A DNA stretch of 64,000 bases, taken from Tamarix chinensis (lineage: Eukaryota; Streptophyta; Magnoliopsida; Caryophyllales; Tamaricaceae). Numbering within the stretch: the first letter of the stretch is position 1; every line of letters starts with the position of its first letter. Below are positions 50,837 to 63,864 of this stretch, piece after piece. The notes under the pieces are model-generated. The model was not told where the DNA came from. It worked only from the letters and a program-made list of their open reading frames with translations, and did not search any database. Made by a program: the position numbers and the translations under genes. The stretch lies in assembly GCA_030549775.1 (NCBI GenBank), contig CM060174.1, positions 95,186,132 through 95,250,131 on the forward strand, in the 5' to 3' direction.

Positions 50837-51244
50837 TTAAATTGGAAGAAGTCCCCCCCTCGAAAAATACCATTTTAGGTCTTGGTTTGGGCTGAAATGA
50901 GCATTTTTTAGGAAAAAGTTTATCATTTCTAAATAAAATATTTGATAAATGTAAATTTTGGGTCCTAAATCAACATACATTTTTATTGTTGGATAGCACT
51001 CATTTTCATACACCGTATTTTGAAGTTTACAATGAATGGTAAAAATACTAGGATATTTGCACTTAGGTGGAAGTTTCTTTTGTAAAATTGCAAATGCATT
51101 CTCCCCTGTGCTAGATTTTTCATCCACTCTATTTTTTTTCTTTTTGGTGCATGTATCTTTTAAAAACTTTGCATACCCAGGCACTTGCTTTATCACGTCT
51201 ATTAAAGGAATTCTTACTTCCATCTTCTTAAAAAATTCTGGCAT
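50837..51244 (-). pseudogene. Athila-type Ty3-gypsy protease region (remnant)
   Basis: The minus-strand frame begins MPEFFKKMEVRIPLIDVIKQ and continues VPGYAKFLKDTC, LQKKLPPKCKYPSIFTI and later YVDLGPK. In Athila/gypsy polyproteins the same order leads to the aspartic protease, where DLGAS carries the catalytic Asp. Here DLG is kept but the context is altered, and the frame drifts off soon after. It is open for 135 codons, the longest credible retroelement frame in the window, but isolated from any RT. Confidence 0.8.
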
Positions 51245-51679
51245 CTCCTTTTCATGATCTCACTTCTTACCCTTAGTTAACCACCTAGGAAAATGAGAAA
51301 CAGGTTTATAACGGTTAGGAGAATTTATTTTAGTTAATTTTGAAGGTTTTTCCTTGATCTATTCTTCTATATTTGTTGATTCATCTTCTTTTTGTTTTAT
51401 CCCATGGTTATCCTTAAATTACTTTGGATCGTCTAATTGTTTTCCACTCTTAGTGGTGATAACACTCACATTTTTTTTAGGATTTCTCTCTATCTTATAA
51501 GGGAGTTTCAAGGAACTCTAATATTTTAATTTTCCTACATAATCATCCAACTAACTCACATGACTTTCTAAGTTTTTAGCCCATTTCTTATTTCTTGTTC
51601 AAATTGAAAAGTGTAAGTGGATGAAGTTTTTACTATATCCTCTAATGACATACCTCTAGAATGTTGTGGTACTGGTGGT

Positions 51680-52620
51680 TGAGGAGTTTGCACAAATGGC
51701 AATTTTGGTTAGTTCAGAGGGATAGGATAGAATCTAGGGAGTTAATTATAACCTTGTTGATTTTGGTACGTTGGTGGTATTTGATTATTCTCATGCCTTA
51801 TGTTGGGATGATTCCTCCATCCTAGGTTATAAGTTGGAGCATAGGGATCATATTTTAGGTTTCAATGAGTTACAAATATCACATTAACTTATTGTTCTTA
51901 TTACAAAGTAGGATATGCATATGTAACATAACTCGCATATGAGCAAATTCCACATACTTGAGCCGACACTTCCCTTTTCATAACCTTTTCAACTAAAGAA
52001 GTCAAGTTAGTTATTTGTTCCTTGAGCTCTAATATATTGGTTTCCTTAACATGATGATATAGAGGATTTAGAATTTGTTGTGCCAAAATATTAAGAGTTA
52101 GAAGACATTTTGGTGATTAATCTTTTAGCATCAGTTGGGGTTTTATCTACTAATGATCCCCCACTTATAGCATCTATCATATTATGGTCTATGGGCATTA
52201 GTCCTTCATAAAATGCTAATTTAGTGGTTAGGAAAACTAGTAAACAATTTCTTTAATCTTTCCCAATACTCATGTAAGGACTATCCCCCATCTTGCCTAT
52301 ATCATTCCAGGTCTAATCTCACACTCATCTTGTTCATAAAAATAATAAATGCAGAGGATTAGTTATGTAGTTTTATCTTGAAGAGATAATGTCCTACAAA
52401 CCTATAAAAATAGGCAATGCCTATATCATTCCAAGTCTAATCTCACACTCATCTTGTTCATAAAAATAGTAAACACAGAGGATATTTAGGTTAAAAGTAG
52501 GAGATGCAAGCGCCTTTAGAGTTTGATTCACCGTCGGAGAGGAAAATGTAGGATCCACTGGTTGAATGATTTAATCTTTATTTTTGCTAGCAAATGCTTT
52601 TAAATGTGGATTCCTATTAG
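51680..52620 (-). pseudogene. Athila-type gag remnant
   Basis: On the minus strand, starting near 52620, broken frames show WERLKKLF and YEGLMPIDHNMIDAISGGSL followed by TPTDAKRLITKMSSNS (about 52250-52100), which match the retrotransposon gag domain of Athila elements. Then comes VSAQVCGICSYASY (about 51960-51920), a CxxC-like relic of the gag zinc region, and a Gln/Pro-rich tract. Stops and a local duplication break it. Confidence 0.75.
52294..52484 (-). repeat. Tandem duplication of about 124 bp inside the gag remnant
   Basis: TGCCTATATCATTCCAGGTC at 52294 and TGCCTATATCATTCCAAGTC at 52418 begin two near-identical stretches of about 66 bp that continue through CACACTCATCTTGTTCATAA to GCAGAGGAT/ACAGAGGAT. 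The copies differ at only a few transitions, so the duplication is more recent than most decay around it. Confidence 0.85.
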
Positions 52621-52706
52621 ACATACACAAGAAGAGAAAAATGAGTTGTAATTAAAAGAAGAGAGAAAAACAATGTGATAATATAGATAAGAACTAAAGT
52701 TGCCGG

Positions 52707-52724
52707 TCCCTAGCAATGACGCTA
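52707..52724 (-). other. Primer-binding site of the Athila-type element
   Basis: The minus strand reads TAGCGTCATTGCTAGGGA followed by CCGGCAAC. This matches the Athila/Ogre-type site TGGCGCCGTTGCCGGGGA with four changes, all C-to-T or G-to-A. It fixes the LTR end near 52733 and the element's orientation. Confidence 0.8.
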
Positions 52725-52732
52725 AATTTTGA

Positions 52733-53685
52733 TGTTATAGACACTCTAGAGTAAACCCTAAACACCCAAACAAGTAGCATGCAATGAGTAAGGCCTGATC
52801 ATTAATAGATTGTAATTTAATCCATAAATTTTTATTATCAAATTAATTACCTACTTGTTAGATTGTGAAAAACTAATTACTAGTAATAAAAAGAAGAAAA
52901 TAACAATTGATAGAGTAACCAAATAATGATAATGAGACAATAGGGGTCAGATGATATATTCAACATAAATATATCAAGTGATCATCAAATAATAAGACCA
53001 TGTAGTATTTCTAATATTAATCAATAGGAATTGCATGTGTCTGCTTCCTAGCATCCCCTTATACAAATAAACTAAGGTCTACTTATGATTTATTGTCTAA
53101 CCAATTAATAACCTAAGATAAGATTTCTAGATTTAATTAATGGCGACATTATCAATTAGAGATCAACTAACTAGAACTATAATTATAGTAAGCTCAAATT
53201 ATGTAATTCTAAAGGTTACTAAACATATATTAAATCAATAACATATTAGCTACCTACAAATAGCATTTACAGATTACCTATGCTATCTTAGCATCCGATT
53301 AGTACTCAAATTAACCAAGTAATCAAGAGAGGTAGCAAATTCCTAATATTGGATTGACAACCATTAAAATTATTTTATCAATCTAACCAAAAATATACAT
53401 AATAATTAAATCCAATTAACATCTCATAATTAATTATCTTGTAACCTTTAATTATCCTCCTACCCCATCCTAATCTTGCCTAGCATATTACTAGAAAACA
53501 AAAATGCAAGATATGAACACATAAAAATCATAATTTCTATTATAATAGATGTAAGAAATAACAACAATTGAATTGAACTACATAGAATCATCAAACACAA
53601 TGGAATAGACAATGAATGAGAATTACATTAAACGAATTAAAAAGTACGAGACAATTAAAAAAATAAAGGAAATATAGAACTTAGG
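52733..53685 (-). repeat. Part of the Athila-type LTR, interrupted by A8
   Basis: AT-rich sequence directly upstream (minus-strand sense) of the primer-binding site. The TTAGG flanks of A8 show that it originally continued at 62146. There the minus strand has a CCTATATATATGACA promoter-like site near 62310, which would fit the U3 part of the same LTR. The outer end of the LTR is not located. Confidence 0.55.
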
Positions 53686-56600
53686 TGTCACGCCCCAAAA
53701 TTTTGTAACCTTTGTTTTCAGATGTTTAGGCATTTATTTAAAAAGCTAACCCTTAAACTTTAGCATAATTATTTAATTAATAACACTTGCCCCGTAACCT
53801 AAATAAATTCTTAAATATTTTCCCCCGATTGTTTACCTCTTTCCTTTTTGTTAAACTTATCATAAATCTAATTATTTTTATTTGATATATTATTAATTAA
53901 TACCCTAACCTATCCAAATTAAATCTAAAATCAAATAATTAAGTTTCTATCCTTTTTCTACCCTACCCTACCATTTTTCTCCGTAATCCCCCTTGTGTGC
54001 CCTATTTCCTCCCTTAGACACTCTCCCTACCCCTTACCTTACACTGCAACTTTCGCTACACCCACACCCCTCACCTATCAAACTATCTCTCTTAATTATC
54101 CCTATCACCCTACCTTTCTCTACTAAACCATACCCCTCTTCCCCATCTACATGCATATATACATACGCATACAACACCTAACCTCTCTCAACCAAATTTT
54201 TCCCCTACCTTGTCCATTCTTCTGCATCCTCTTGTGCCCCATATTTTATAGCCTCAACCACCACCAACCCTCCATTTTCGTTCATCACCACCTCCACCCC
54301 TCCCCTGTGTGCACAACCCCTACATTTCCTCAACCAAAAGCCCATGAAACACCTTATTCTTATTTCTCTTCTTCTCCTTCCCCTTGCCTTTCTTAGTTTC
54401 ATTTGGTTTGCTCGCCAACCACCAACCTACTCCCTTCTCCTCTCCCCACCAACTAACACCCCCTCTACATTACCACAACCAAACAATACCACCATTTTCT
54501 CTCTCTCCTTTTGGCTTCATTTAGTTTAATAGAAACCATCACCGCTAGCACTCCATTTTCATATGTCACCATTTCCACCACCTTCCTACCATGCATTATG
54601 TTTGCCCGAGGTTTGCCTCCCTACATCATAGTGTCCATCATCATCCAACCAGCAGACCTCCCCTTCTCCCTCTTATTCTTCTACTTATTTTCTTCTTCTT
54701 CTTCTTTCTCTTATGCCGCCCCTATTTTTCTTCTCTCATTCCTTGCTACAATTTTTGTCAATCCTTACCACACCCCTTACTTCAAATTCTCCCTCAGTAA
54801 TCTTCGGGCAATGATAGTTTTTGCCGTTGCACCCCCATCCCTTTGACACCTCCCACCATAGGCAACCACCACACTCTTCAACCATCCAAACCATCATGCC
54901 TCAAAGTCCCCTCCACCACCCTTCCCATAACACCAAACAAACCCCGCATTGTAACACCCCTAAAATTTTCGTAATCTTAATTTAAACATTTAACCTTTTA
55001 TCAAAAAAAATTAACTTTTAAATATTAATTTAATTAGTTTTTTAACTTGTGACCCACAAATATAAATAAATTATTTAATAAATCATTATAATTATTTCAT
55101 CTTACCCTTTTTATTTAAATCAACCCTAAACTGATAATTTTACCTAATTTATTTTCTTCATTGGATGCCCTAAATTTGGATAAATTAATATTATCCTAAA
55201 CCTGAATTTAACTTAATTATAATTCTAACTCTAACCCTAAATTTAATTTCCTTTTCTTTTTCTTATTTTTTCCCTTATCCCCTTTTTCTTCCTCTTCCTT
55301 TTTCTCTTCCTTAACTAAACCTCCCTTCCCTTCTTTCTCCTACCCTAGCTAACCCAACACGCCCGATCTCCTCCTCTTTTTCTTCTCCTTTCTTTTCTTC
55401 CTCACGCCTCCAGCCTATCAACTTGCTCTGCCTCACCCAACCCACCCACTCTTCTTTTCTTTTCCTTCCATCTCCTCTTCCTACAGAGCCTAGCTTGTCA
55501 CCCTCTTTATTTTCTTCTCCTACCCATCTCCTTCTCCTTTACCCTTCCCCTTTATTCTTCTACCCAAACAAAGCCTTAACCACACTCCTTTTCACATCAT
55601 CCTTCTTTCCTCTCTTAACCATGTGACCTACTCCCTCATCACCCTGTAACTCCTTCACCTATCTCTACATGACCGACCACCCCTGCACACCCAAACACTC
55701 CCCTACAGCCCTACACCACCCCATTTGCATCCTTGCTTACGCACCCCTACCTCCCTTCTTCTTCCAGCCTAAAACGACCCCTACAACACCCCTTGCACTC
55801 TTCCTCCCCCACGTGCCAACTCCCTTTCCCCTTCAAACCAAACTAATCTCACCTACTGCCTCCACACCATCCTGCATCCACCCCCTGCCAACTTGCACTC
55901 CCTATCATCACCAATTTTTCCTGCCTACCCTGCATGCCTAAATCGACCCATCCCTTATTGGTTTCCATTTCCCCCTCACCATCCCCATCCATCTATATAT
56001 AAATACACACACACCTAAGCCCACATCTCCTACTATTCTCCTTCTTTCCTTGACTTCCTTTCTTTTCTCCCCTTGCTCACCTTTCCCTACCCAGCACCAC
56101 CTCCTCTCTGTTGCCCTCCTTTTGCATCAACTAACACCACCACCACTGCAACCCATGCACCCTTTTTCCTCTGCCTATAGCCACACACCACCAAACTCCC
56201 AAGCCATACCACCATTTTTCCTCCCTCAGCCACCTTACTCTGTCCTTATTTTTCTTCACCATCATCATGCCACAACCTCACCACCATCTATCCACCTCTG
56301 CCCCTATATCCTTCCCTACATCATGCCTCTCTTCCCTACCTTATTTCCTTGTCCCGTTTCCTTCTCTCATAACAACCCATGGGCAATGATAACTTTTGTC
56401 GTTGATTTCCCCTCCCTTTTGTTGCCACCATTTCTCGCAACCTGCTGCACCACACTTCTCTACCCAACACCACCCTCGTTGGTGCCCATTATCTCTACAA
56501 CCCTTGTCCTAGCTCCCTCATATCACCACCTTCCTATCATGCCTCCTCCACCTCACCTCATCCTTTCCATCCCCTTTCCTTGCCTCATTTTCTTCTCCTT

Positions 56601-57689
56601 GTAGCACCTCCACCATTTTCATTGCCCATCTTCTCTACAACCTCGTCCAACGCCACCTCACCACCACCACTTCATCCCTTGTTGTTGCCGTTGCCATCCA
56701 CCATCAGCAAGCACCCCAACCTAGCTAACCAAACCCCCAACCTTCGACCCTGACCTTCGTTCAATAATAATAATAATAATAATAATATTTTATTTATCCA
56801 TATTTCACTTGAGGGCAATTTGGTACTTTTCCTATTTAATAAATATTTTAAATAAAAATTATTATTTTATTAATTAAAAATTAATATGGCACTTGTGATA
56901 TTATTTTTAGGTACAAAATTTGACTAGCGGGGCCTAATCATTTTTAGGAGGTTACTGATAAAATTATGTTATTGCTGAAAAATAGGTAATTCTTATACTC
57001 TACTAAAATGTGAGATATCGTATGATAGCATATTAGGGTTTTTGATGTGATAGTTTTATTATGTATGTTCGTTACGTTATAATTTTCCACCTAAAAGTGT
57101 TAGTATGAAATTTGGTGAAATGGATCATGTTAAATTGTGTAATTATTATGTGTACAAAAGTATTTTTAAATGGGATTTGTGTTAGGGGTAAATTATATAT
57201 GTTATGTATGTCCATTTTGATAAGTTGAATATGCTTGGGCATATTTTCAGCATGATTGTTATTATTGTGTTCCCTATGGACAATTTGGTCATTTTAATCA
57301 TATCATAATATTTAATCCAATAAGTATGCCTCAATGATTGATAAGTATGGAAGTATGTGTTTTGAAGTTTTAGAAAAGCATATTAAGGTTTTACATTCTA
57401 AACCATGTGTAAAGATACATGTCGTAGTTTAGTATCTATATATATATAATTATGGATATGAATTTTTTATGATGATATAATGCATTGGAGGTTGAAAGTC
57501 ATTCATATTGGGAATCATGAGATTTGGGAGGAAATAGGTATTTTAGTTGCTTTAGGGGCATTTTGGTCAATATGGGTTAAAAACAGAATATTGGGTATTT
57601 TAATATGATGAGTGGTTCAAAATAGGTTAGGTATGTTATGTGAAAATTTTAGAGTAAATATGAATGGTCTCAATCCAACAAAGGAGGAA

Positions 57690-58230
57690 AACGATATCTT
57701 ATGGAAATAGTAACCCTAGGTGTGAAATTATTATCACATCTGAGAGTTTTTTGAGTTTGACCTTGATTTCTGGATATGATGGTTATATTGGTATTTTAGG
57801 AATGTATATTAAATTTTGGAGTCACATGAGACTCATGGTAAAAGTTATGATTAAATTGTGGAATTAGGGTTTTGTCGTGAAATATAAATAATAACCCTAA
57901 GGGCAACCTATTACTACGTGTGTAAAATGTGGGAGTTGGATCTCAATTTTCACATATGATGTTGATAATAATATTTTCGGGAGTTTATATTAAATTTGGT
58001 GGCTATATGTATCTTCTGGGAAGAGTTATGACTAAATTATGGAATTAGAACTTTGTGGGAAATGTAAATAATAACCCTAAAGGTAGTCTATTATCGAATG
58101 TATAAGATGTTGGAGTTAAACCTTAATTTTTGGGTATGTTTTCACTAATAATATTTTTAAGGATTGACATTGAATTTGGTGATAAAATGAGTACTGGGTG
58201 AGAGGTTATGTCAGATTTACGAAGTTAGGG
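57690..58230 (+). repeat. Three-copy repeat of about 160-180 bp in A9
   Basis: The segment AATAACCCTAAGGGCA...GTGGGAGTTGGATCTCAATTTTC...TTAAATTTGGTGGC...AAAGTTATGACTAAATTATGGAATTAG recurs around 57690-57890, 57890-58065 and 58065-58230 with substitutions. A5 has a related pair near 16130-16450. Confidence 0.7.
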
Positions 58231-58399
58231 TTTCATAAGAGACTATGGTTCGTCCTTAAGAGGATAGGCCAGGATATGTGTCTTGCATGTTTTATGTATG
58301 TGTTTGTATGATGATATTAAAATAAATAAGCATGATTTAGATATTAAACATTACAATCAAATATTACATGAGTTGGGATTGGTTGTACTTATCCGTTCC

Positions 58400-58830
58400 A
58401 ATGAACAAGAATAGTAATCAAGTGCATATTGTCCTAGGGTTGTATATTGTTGAAACTGTTCCACTAGTTGAGAATAGTGGCCATGATGATTTTGTCTCAG
58501 GGTTATATTTATGCTACCGTTCCACCGGTAGAGAATAGTGGGGTTCTTAAACTCAAATTAAATAAATCATTTGAATGATCGTAACTACTGATAAGATACT
58601 AATCACTTAAAGTGAAATACCACGTGAATCAAGACAGGTTGTACTTCTCCATTCCACTAGACGATAATAGTGATTAGGTGTGTATTGCCTCAAGGTTATA
58701 TATTAATGAAACCATTCCATCGGTTGAGAATTGTGGTCATGAGCTTTATGCTATGGGGTTGTACATTTTGTTTTGCCCTATGGTTGTATTTATGTTACCA
58801 TTCCACCAGTTAAGAATAGTAGGTTTTCTG
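58400..58830 (+). repeat. Module array in A9
   Basis: There are about six units of the form CCGTTCCACCGGTAGAGAATAGTGGGG, in two blocks separated by a GATACTAATCACTTAAAGTGAAA spacer (about 58597). As in other copies, each block closes with a unit ending in GGGG or GGTTTT. Confidence 0.75.
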
Positions 58831-61800
58831 AACTAAATGTGAATAAATAATTAGAATGATTATTATTTGAATTAAAATTATTATTGGATGGTTTTAGTAG
58901 TAATCTTTGTGCCTACCTATGATGCTATGAGTTGTTATTGGTCTGTGTTGATGAGCCTACTTGTGTTATGAGATTTGTTGGTATTGACAAGGAGCTTTCT
59001 GACTATGTTTTTGGTTTGGGGATGATGTTATTTCTAATTATACTACAAAGAGCATCTCTTGGGTATTCTATTAGTAAGTTTTAGTTAATTCCAGATGAAC
59101 GAGCATGAGTAATATATGGCTTTGGTGATATGTGGTTATATGAATGATTATTGTATTTCAATTAATGTTTGTATAATTAAATATTTTATATCATGTATTG
59201 TTGTGATGCCTTTTATTTGTTTCATTATGCTTTTCATATTAGTTTTATATAATGGCTTAATCAATACTGTTATATTGAAGGGTTTCTTTTCATGCCCCCT
59301 ACTTATTCAATAGGTAGTGGAATTTGTAGGTTAGCATGCAATATTAGTTGAAGGCTATTATTTTGGGTTGAGAATTTAGGGCTATCAGATTTTTTGCTCA
59401 GTATCTTTTGATTTGCAAGATTCTGTACTCTTAATGTCTTTGTGTATTTCCTTTCACTAATATTTTGTAACCATTGATAGTCAGTTCTATTTGAAATGAT
59501 GTTAAATTTCTTTAATTTTCTCACTACTCTAATTTATAACTATGTTGTTGAGTTAAGTGGAGTAGCCTTTTAGCAGAAGCACTTGGTAACAAAACGGTAG
59601 AGGAAATCAGACTTGTACTAAGTGTGGCAGTAATGCCCCATGATTTTCTATTTTATCTTTCGCAATTAAATTTTTTAAACAAAATTTTTTGGTTCATAAA
59701 TTTGGAGGTGTTACATGCACCCCCTCCCTTTGTAGCCTCATTGTCCTTCTTGCACCATTGTGCTCCGATGCCACCATTGTCACCTCTCCACCACAACCTT
59801 CCAGCACCAAACACTGACGGCGCCAACCATCACCACCATCTCTACCCCAACCCTTACCTGCACCACTTCCAACCCTTGCATCCCCTTTCTTCTATGCATG
59901 GCTCATGTGCGCATGCAGTGTGAGTGAGTTTTTGGGTTAATAATTTTGTTACCTATTTTAAATGTAAGAATATTTTAGTAATTTTAATTTTTTAAATATA
60001 ATCATTATTTTTTTTATTGAATATTAATATGGTTTTGTGGTATTATTTTTAGGCACGAAAGTTGGTTGGCAAGATCTTATAGTATTTAGTAGGATACCGC
60101 TATTTTACGTTTTTTCTAAAATTCCGGTAACTTTTATACTCTCCTAAAATGTTAAACATTGTATGATAGCATGCCAGGGTTTTGTGTATGAAATATGTCA
60201 AGCATGATCCATCTATTACTATGTGCTCAATTACTATATCATGAAAAACCAATAAAAATAGTAGGTTATTGTATGTAAAATATTTTTGGTACAAAAGTAT
60301 GGCAAAATAATTTTTATGATAATATATGACATGTATGTAGAAAATGATAGGATGAACATGTTAGATAAATTTGTGGAATAATAATCATGGAAGTATATCC
60401 TAGGGGTAATTTGGTCATTTTATGTGTATTATAATTTTTACCATGACTTTCATGTCTAATATGTATTATATGTTGTTAAGCATGAGATTATGCAATCATG
60501 GATGTATTAGATATACATGTTAGGGTCTTATATGCAAAATCTTGAATAAGGGCAAATTGGTATTTTGGCTTATCTAATAATGTAACAACATGATAAATTA
60601 ATTTAGTTATTATATTTTTACCTTTCATGATAACTTAATAGAGAAAATGGTTTTAGTAATTAAAAAGGATGGTAATGTGGTAATTTTGACCTCAGGGGCA
60701 TTTTGATCATTTTTTGCCTAATGCGCCCAAAAGTGTAATTGAGACTAGGATGGCCTTAGTATGTCTTGATGAATGACCTTAGTAATGATATTGTTTATGG
60801 TCGTCTTAGAATAATTAAAAATGAGTAAAAATGGTTAAAGTATGGAAATTAGATTTATGTGATTTGTATACGATTTCGCGGTTACCTTGATAAGATACTA
60901 ACACTTAAAAGTGAAAGACCTCGAGATAAAAAATGGTGGCTCTTTAGGAGTCGCTACCCTAAATACGTGGTTTAACCCATTATTGATTATGGATTTTTTT
61001 TGGTGTGCCTTAGTGCCCTAGTCAGGCTCTACATCTTACTCTATTTTATTCTATGGACTGATAGGGGGTACGCATACTTATGGAATAGGTGTCCTTGTCA
61101 CTAAGGTATCGTATTACCTTTGTTTACCAGTATGACTAGGGTAAATTTGCATCCTTAGGTTAATAGTCAATAAGATACTATACTTCCTTGGTATGCCGGT
61201 ATGACTGGAATACCTTAGTGTCTCTAGGTTGATTGATCTCCCCTCGAGTAACTAAAAATGGAAATGATTGATGGATTATTGGGTTGTTGGTAGTAGTCTT
61301 TGTATCCACCTATGGTTTGGTAGCAGCCTTCATGCCTACCTGTGTTGCTATGAGTTGTTATTGATATGTGCATGTAGGTCTACTTGTGTTATGAGATTTA
61401 TCATTATTGATAATGAGGTATGTGACATGTGGTTATTGTCTTGGTTTTGGGTTGATGTTGTTTCTAATTATATTACAAATAGCATCTCTTAAATGTTCCA
61501 TTGGTAAGTTTCAGTTAGATTCAAATGAAAGAGTATAAATAGTATATGAACTTGGTGGTATGTGGTTATATAAATGATTATCATATTTCAATTGACACAT
61601 GTACAGTTCAATGTAATATATCATGTATTGTTGTGATGTCGTGTATGTGTTATATACTGGTTATTCATTTTGTTTTAGTACAAAGGGTCATTCAGTATTG
61701 TTGTACTAAATGATTCCTTTTGTGGGGACTTGCCTATTCAATGGGTAGTGGTTTTTGTAGGTCAGCTTTTGAGTTTAGTCAAAAGTTGATAGCTTTGTTT

Positions 61801-62145
61801 AAGAGCCTAGGGATATCCAATGTTCTTTGGTACATTGGATTTCGGTTGTATTGGGAAGCTTGTGGCCTCCTACCTTTTTCTTTTTTGAGTTTTGTAAATC
61901 ATTGATGTTATTTTCATCTATCAGAATACTTATCTATTGTCTTCTCTATTCTATTTATTATAAGCATGTTATGAACTATAAGTAGAGTAATTATTCTAGC
62001 CTTAACACTCGGTATAATAATGATAGAGGAGCCCAAACTCGTACCAAATGTGGCAGTAACACCCTACGATTTACTATTTTAGCTTCCATACTTAACTTTT
62101 TAAACAACATTTTTTTGTTCATAGATTTAGGGGTATTATATTAGG

Positions 62146-63864
62146 AGTCTACAACAATGCAAACACCGAATGATCTTTAATCATAACAGAACAAACTAAT
62201 GGATGGATTAAATCTATCCCAAGAGCCCTACGGCTTGAACATAATGAAAATAAAGTCAAAAGGCTAAAGATAGAGCTATCTATCCTCCATTCTATCTGAG
62301 ATGTCATATATATAGGCAAAATGTCATATGAAACATATCTAAAATTTGACAAAATATGCTTTGTATTAGTAAATATGGGGTTCTCATATTTTTTCCTTAC
62401 AGATATGCACGTGAGATGAGTTAATGAAGCACGTGGGAATAAAGCCAAGCAATATGATTCATATGTCATAAATATGACCCCCGTATTTCCTGCTCATAAA
62501 TACTGAGCACCCACATTTCATGCTCCTTCATTTCCTTGTATTGATTTTTCTATACATGAATTATCTTTTAGGGTTTTTTATGATGGTACATCCAAGTTGT
62601 CATGAATCTGAGCTTTGCTCCTCATATTGTGCTTCTTTTCCTTAGTTATCTACCCAAATTATTTTGATTTTATCTTTTCCTATAAACCTAGGCCAATAGA
62701 GAAAACTCTAGAAAAAAGGTTGACATTGTCACAACAAATAGAGAATGCTGGGTGAACATACATCAAATAATACCATAAAATATACACATATCAGTATGAT
62801 GCTGTCATGAAAATTTTGTAATAAATATGTAATTGTTTATTGATTTTACCAAAGTTTATGATTAGCATCATTTCCAGACCCTTCTAGAAAATAGGGGACG
62901 AGTATGCCACGATGCTTGTAAGGAAAAATCTTATTATTATTATTGAATCAATTTTACTTGTTAGTATATATATGACCATATTTATCTTTGTTATTGATAA
63001 AAATAATTATATTATTATACTAATATTATCATTTTAGAGTAGAGATAGTTGAAACCAACTCTTACCATGCAAGCTGAGAAAATTAAAAGTTAGTAAATCT
63101 TGTGTTAAGATTCTTGCAAAAGCTTAATGGAGAAGATAAAATAAAAGCTTCTTATACATACACTACTCATGAAGCAAAAAAAAAAGCCATTGACTAGCTT
63201 TTGTTCGAGATAAAGATGGTCTTTTGCATTTGGATGAAGGAGCATGGATGAGTCCAATATGAGCATTATCATTTGTTTTTGGGGTGAGAGATAGTTCAAC
63301 ATTTCTTTTTAGTGAGCAACACAGCAAAAATTCAAGATGCATCAATTTGAATCAATGATGAAAATGGCCTTAGCATTTTTTATTGTTATGGTTCCATTGA
63401 TAATTTTCATTTTGGGTGGAAAATATAGTTTTAAAGAGCTTGCATTTAGATATAAGATTAAAGAGCTAGAATTGAGCTACCTAAATTAATCCATCAATTT
63501 CTTGTGGTATAAAGGACTAAAGAATTGCTACCATGTTTGGCTAATAATATAGAATTTCATCATCATTGAAGTTCAGTTTCTTAGCATTTTAGATGAATTG
63601 CCAAATATTTTTGATATTATATTTCATGTTTCTTGATTTGATGTTGTGATTAATATATGTGTTTAGACGTGGATTGACAACATGACATGAATGTGGATAG
63701 AGAATTGTTGTGGGTACAGTGCTTGGTTTCTCAAGAGAAACCTTTGGGAGTGTTAGAGATCAAGCCATTAGAGAATATTATCAATCCTAACAAGTATGAT
63801 TTTTCGATTCATTTATTAACACATACACACATTCTTATACAATCAAAAAGTCCACCAACATTGA
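62146..63864. other. Unassigned region at the right, starting with probable Athila LTR sequence
   Basis: The first few hundred bases may be the U3 half of the Athila-type LTR. Beyond 62550 I see no gene. A small ATT run lies at 62932-62945. The 60-codon frame at 63687-63869 is not recognised. Confidence 0.4.

Larger units (their letters stand above)
54950..59715 (+). mobile_element. Family A element, copy A9, nested in A8
   Basis: Starts TGTAACACCCCTAAAATTTT and ends TTTGGAGGTGTTACA. The flanks CGCAT and TGCAC differ only by C/T and would both derive from CGCAC by deamination. It includes a pyrimidine block (55240-56760) with TATATATAAATACA near 55995, an AAT run at 56765, a module array and the terminal stem CACTTGGTA / GTACTAAGTG (about 59580-59625). 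Frames such as 56050-56604 are Pro/Ser/His-rich products of the pyrimidine block. Confidence 0.85.
53686..62140 (+). mobile_element. Family A element, copy A8, interrupted by A9
   Basis: Starts TGTCACGCCCCAAAATTTT, ends TTTAGGGGTATTATA (CA to TA), and has perfect TTAGG duplications at 53681-53685 and 62141-62145 despite 8.4 kb between them. After removing A9 it is about 3.7 kb. The 5' part is pyrimidine-rich (53940-54949). The 3' part has GGTCATTTTATG-type words and a degraded terminal stem near 62005-62055 (AACACTCGGTA with GTACCAAATGT). No clear module array: the corresponding area (60900-61250) instead has TATGACTGGxxTACCTTAGTG repeats. Confidence 0.88.
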
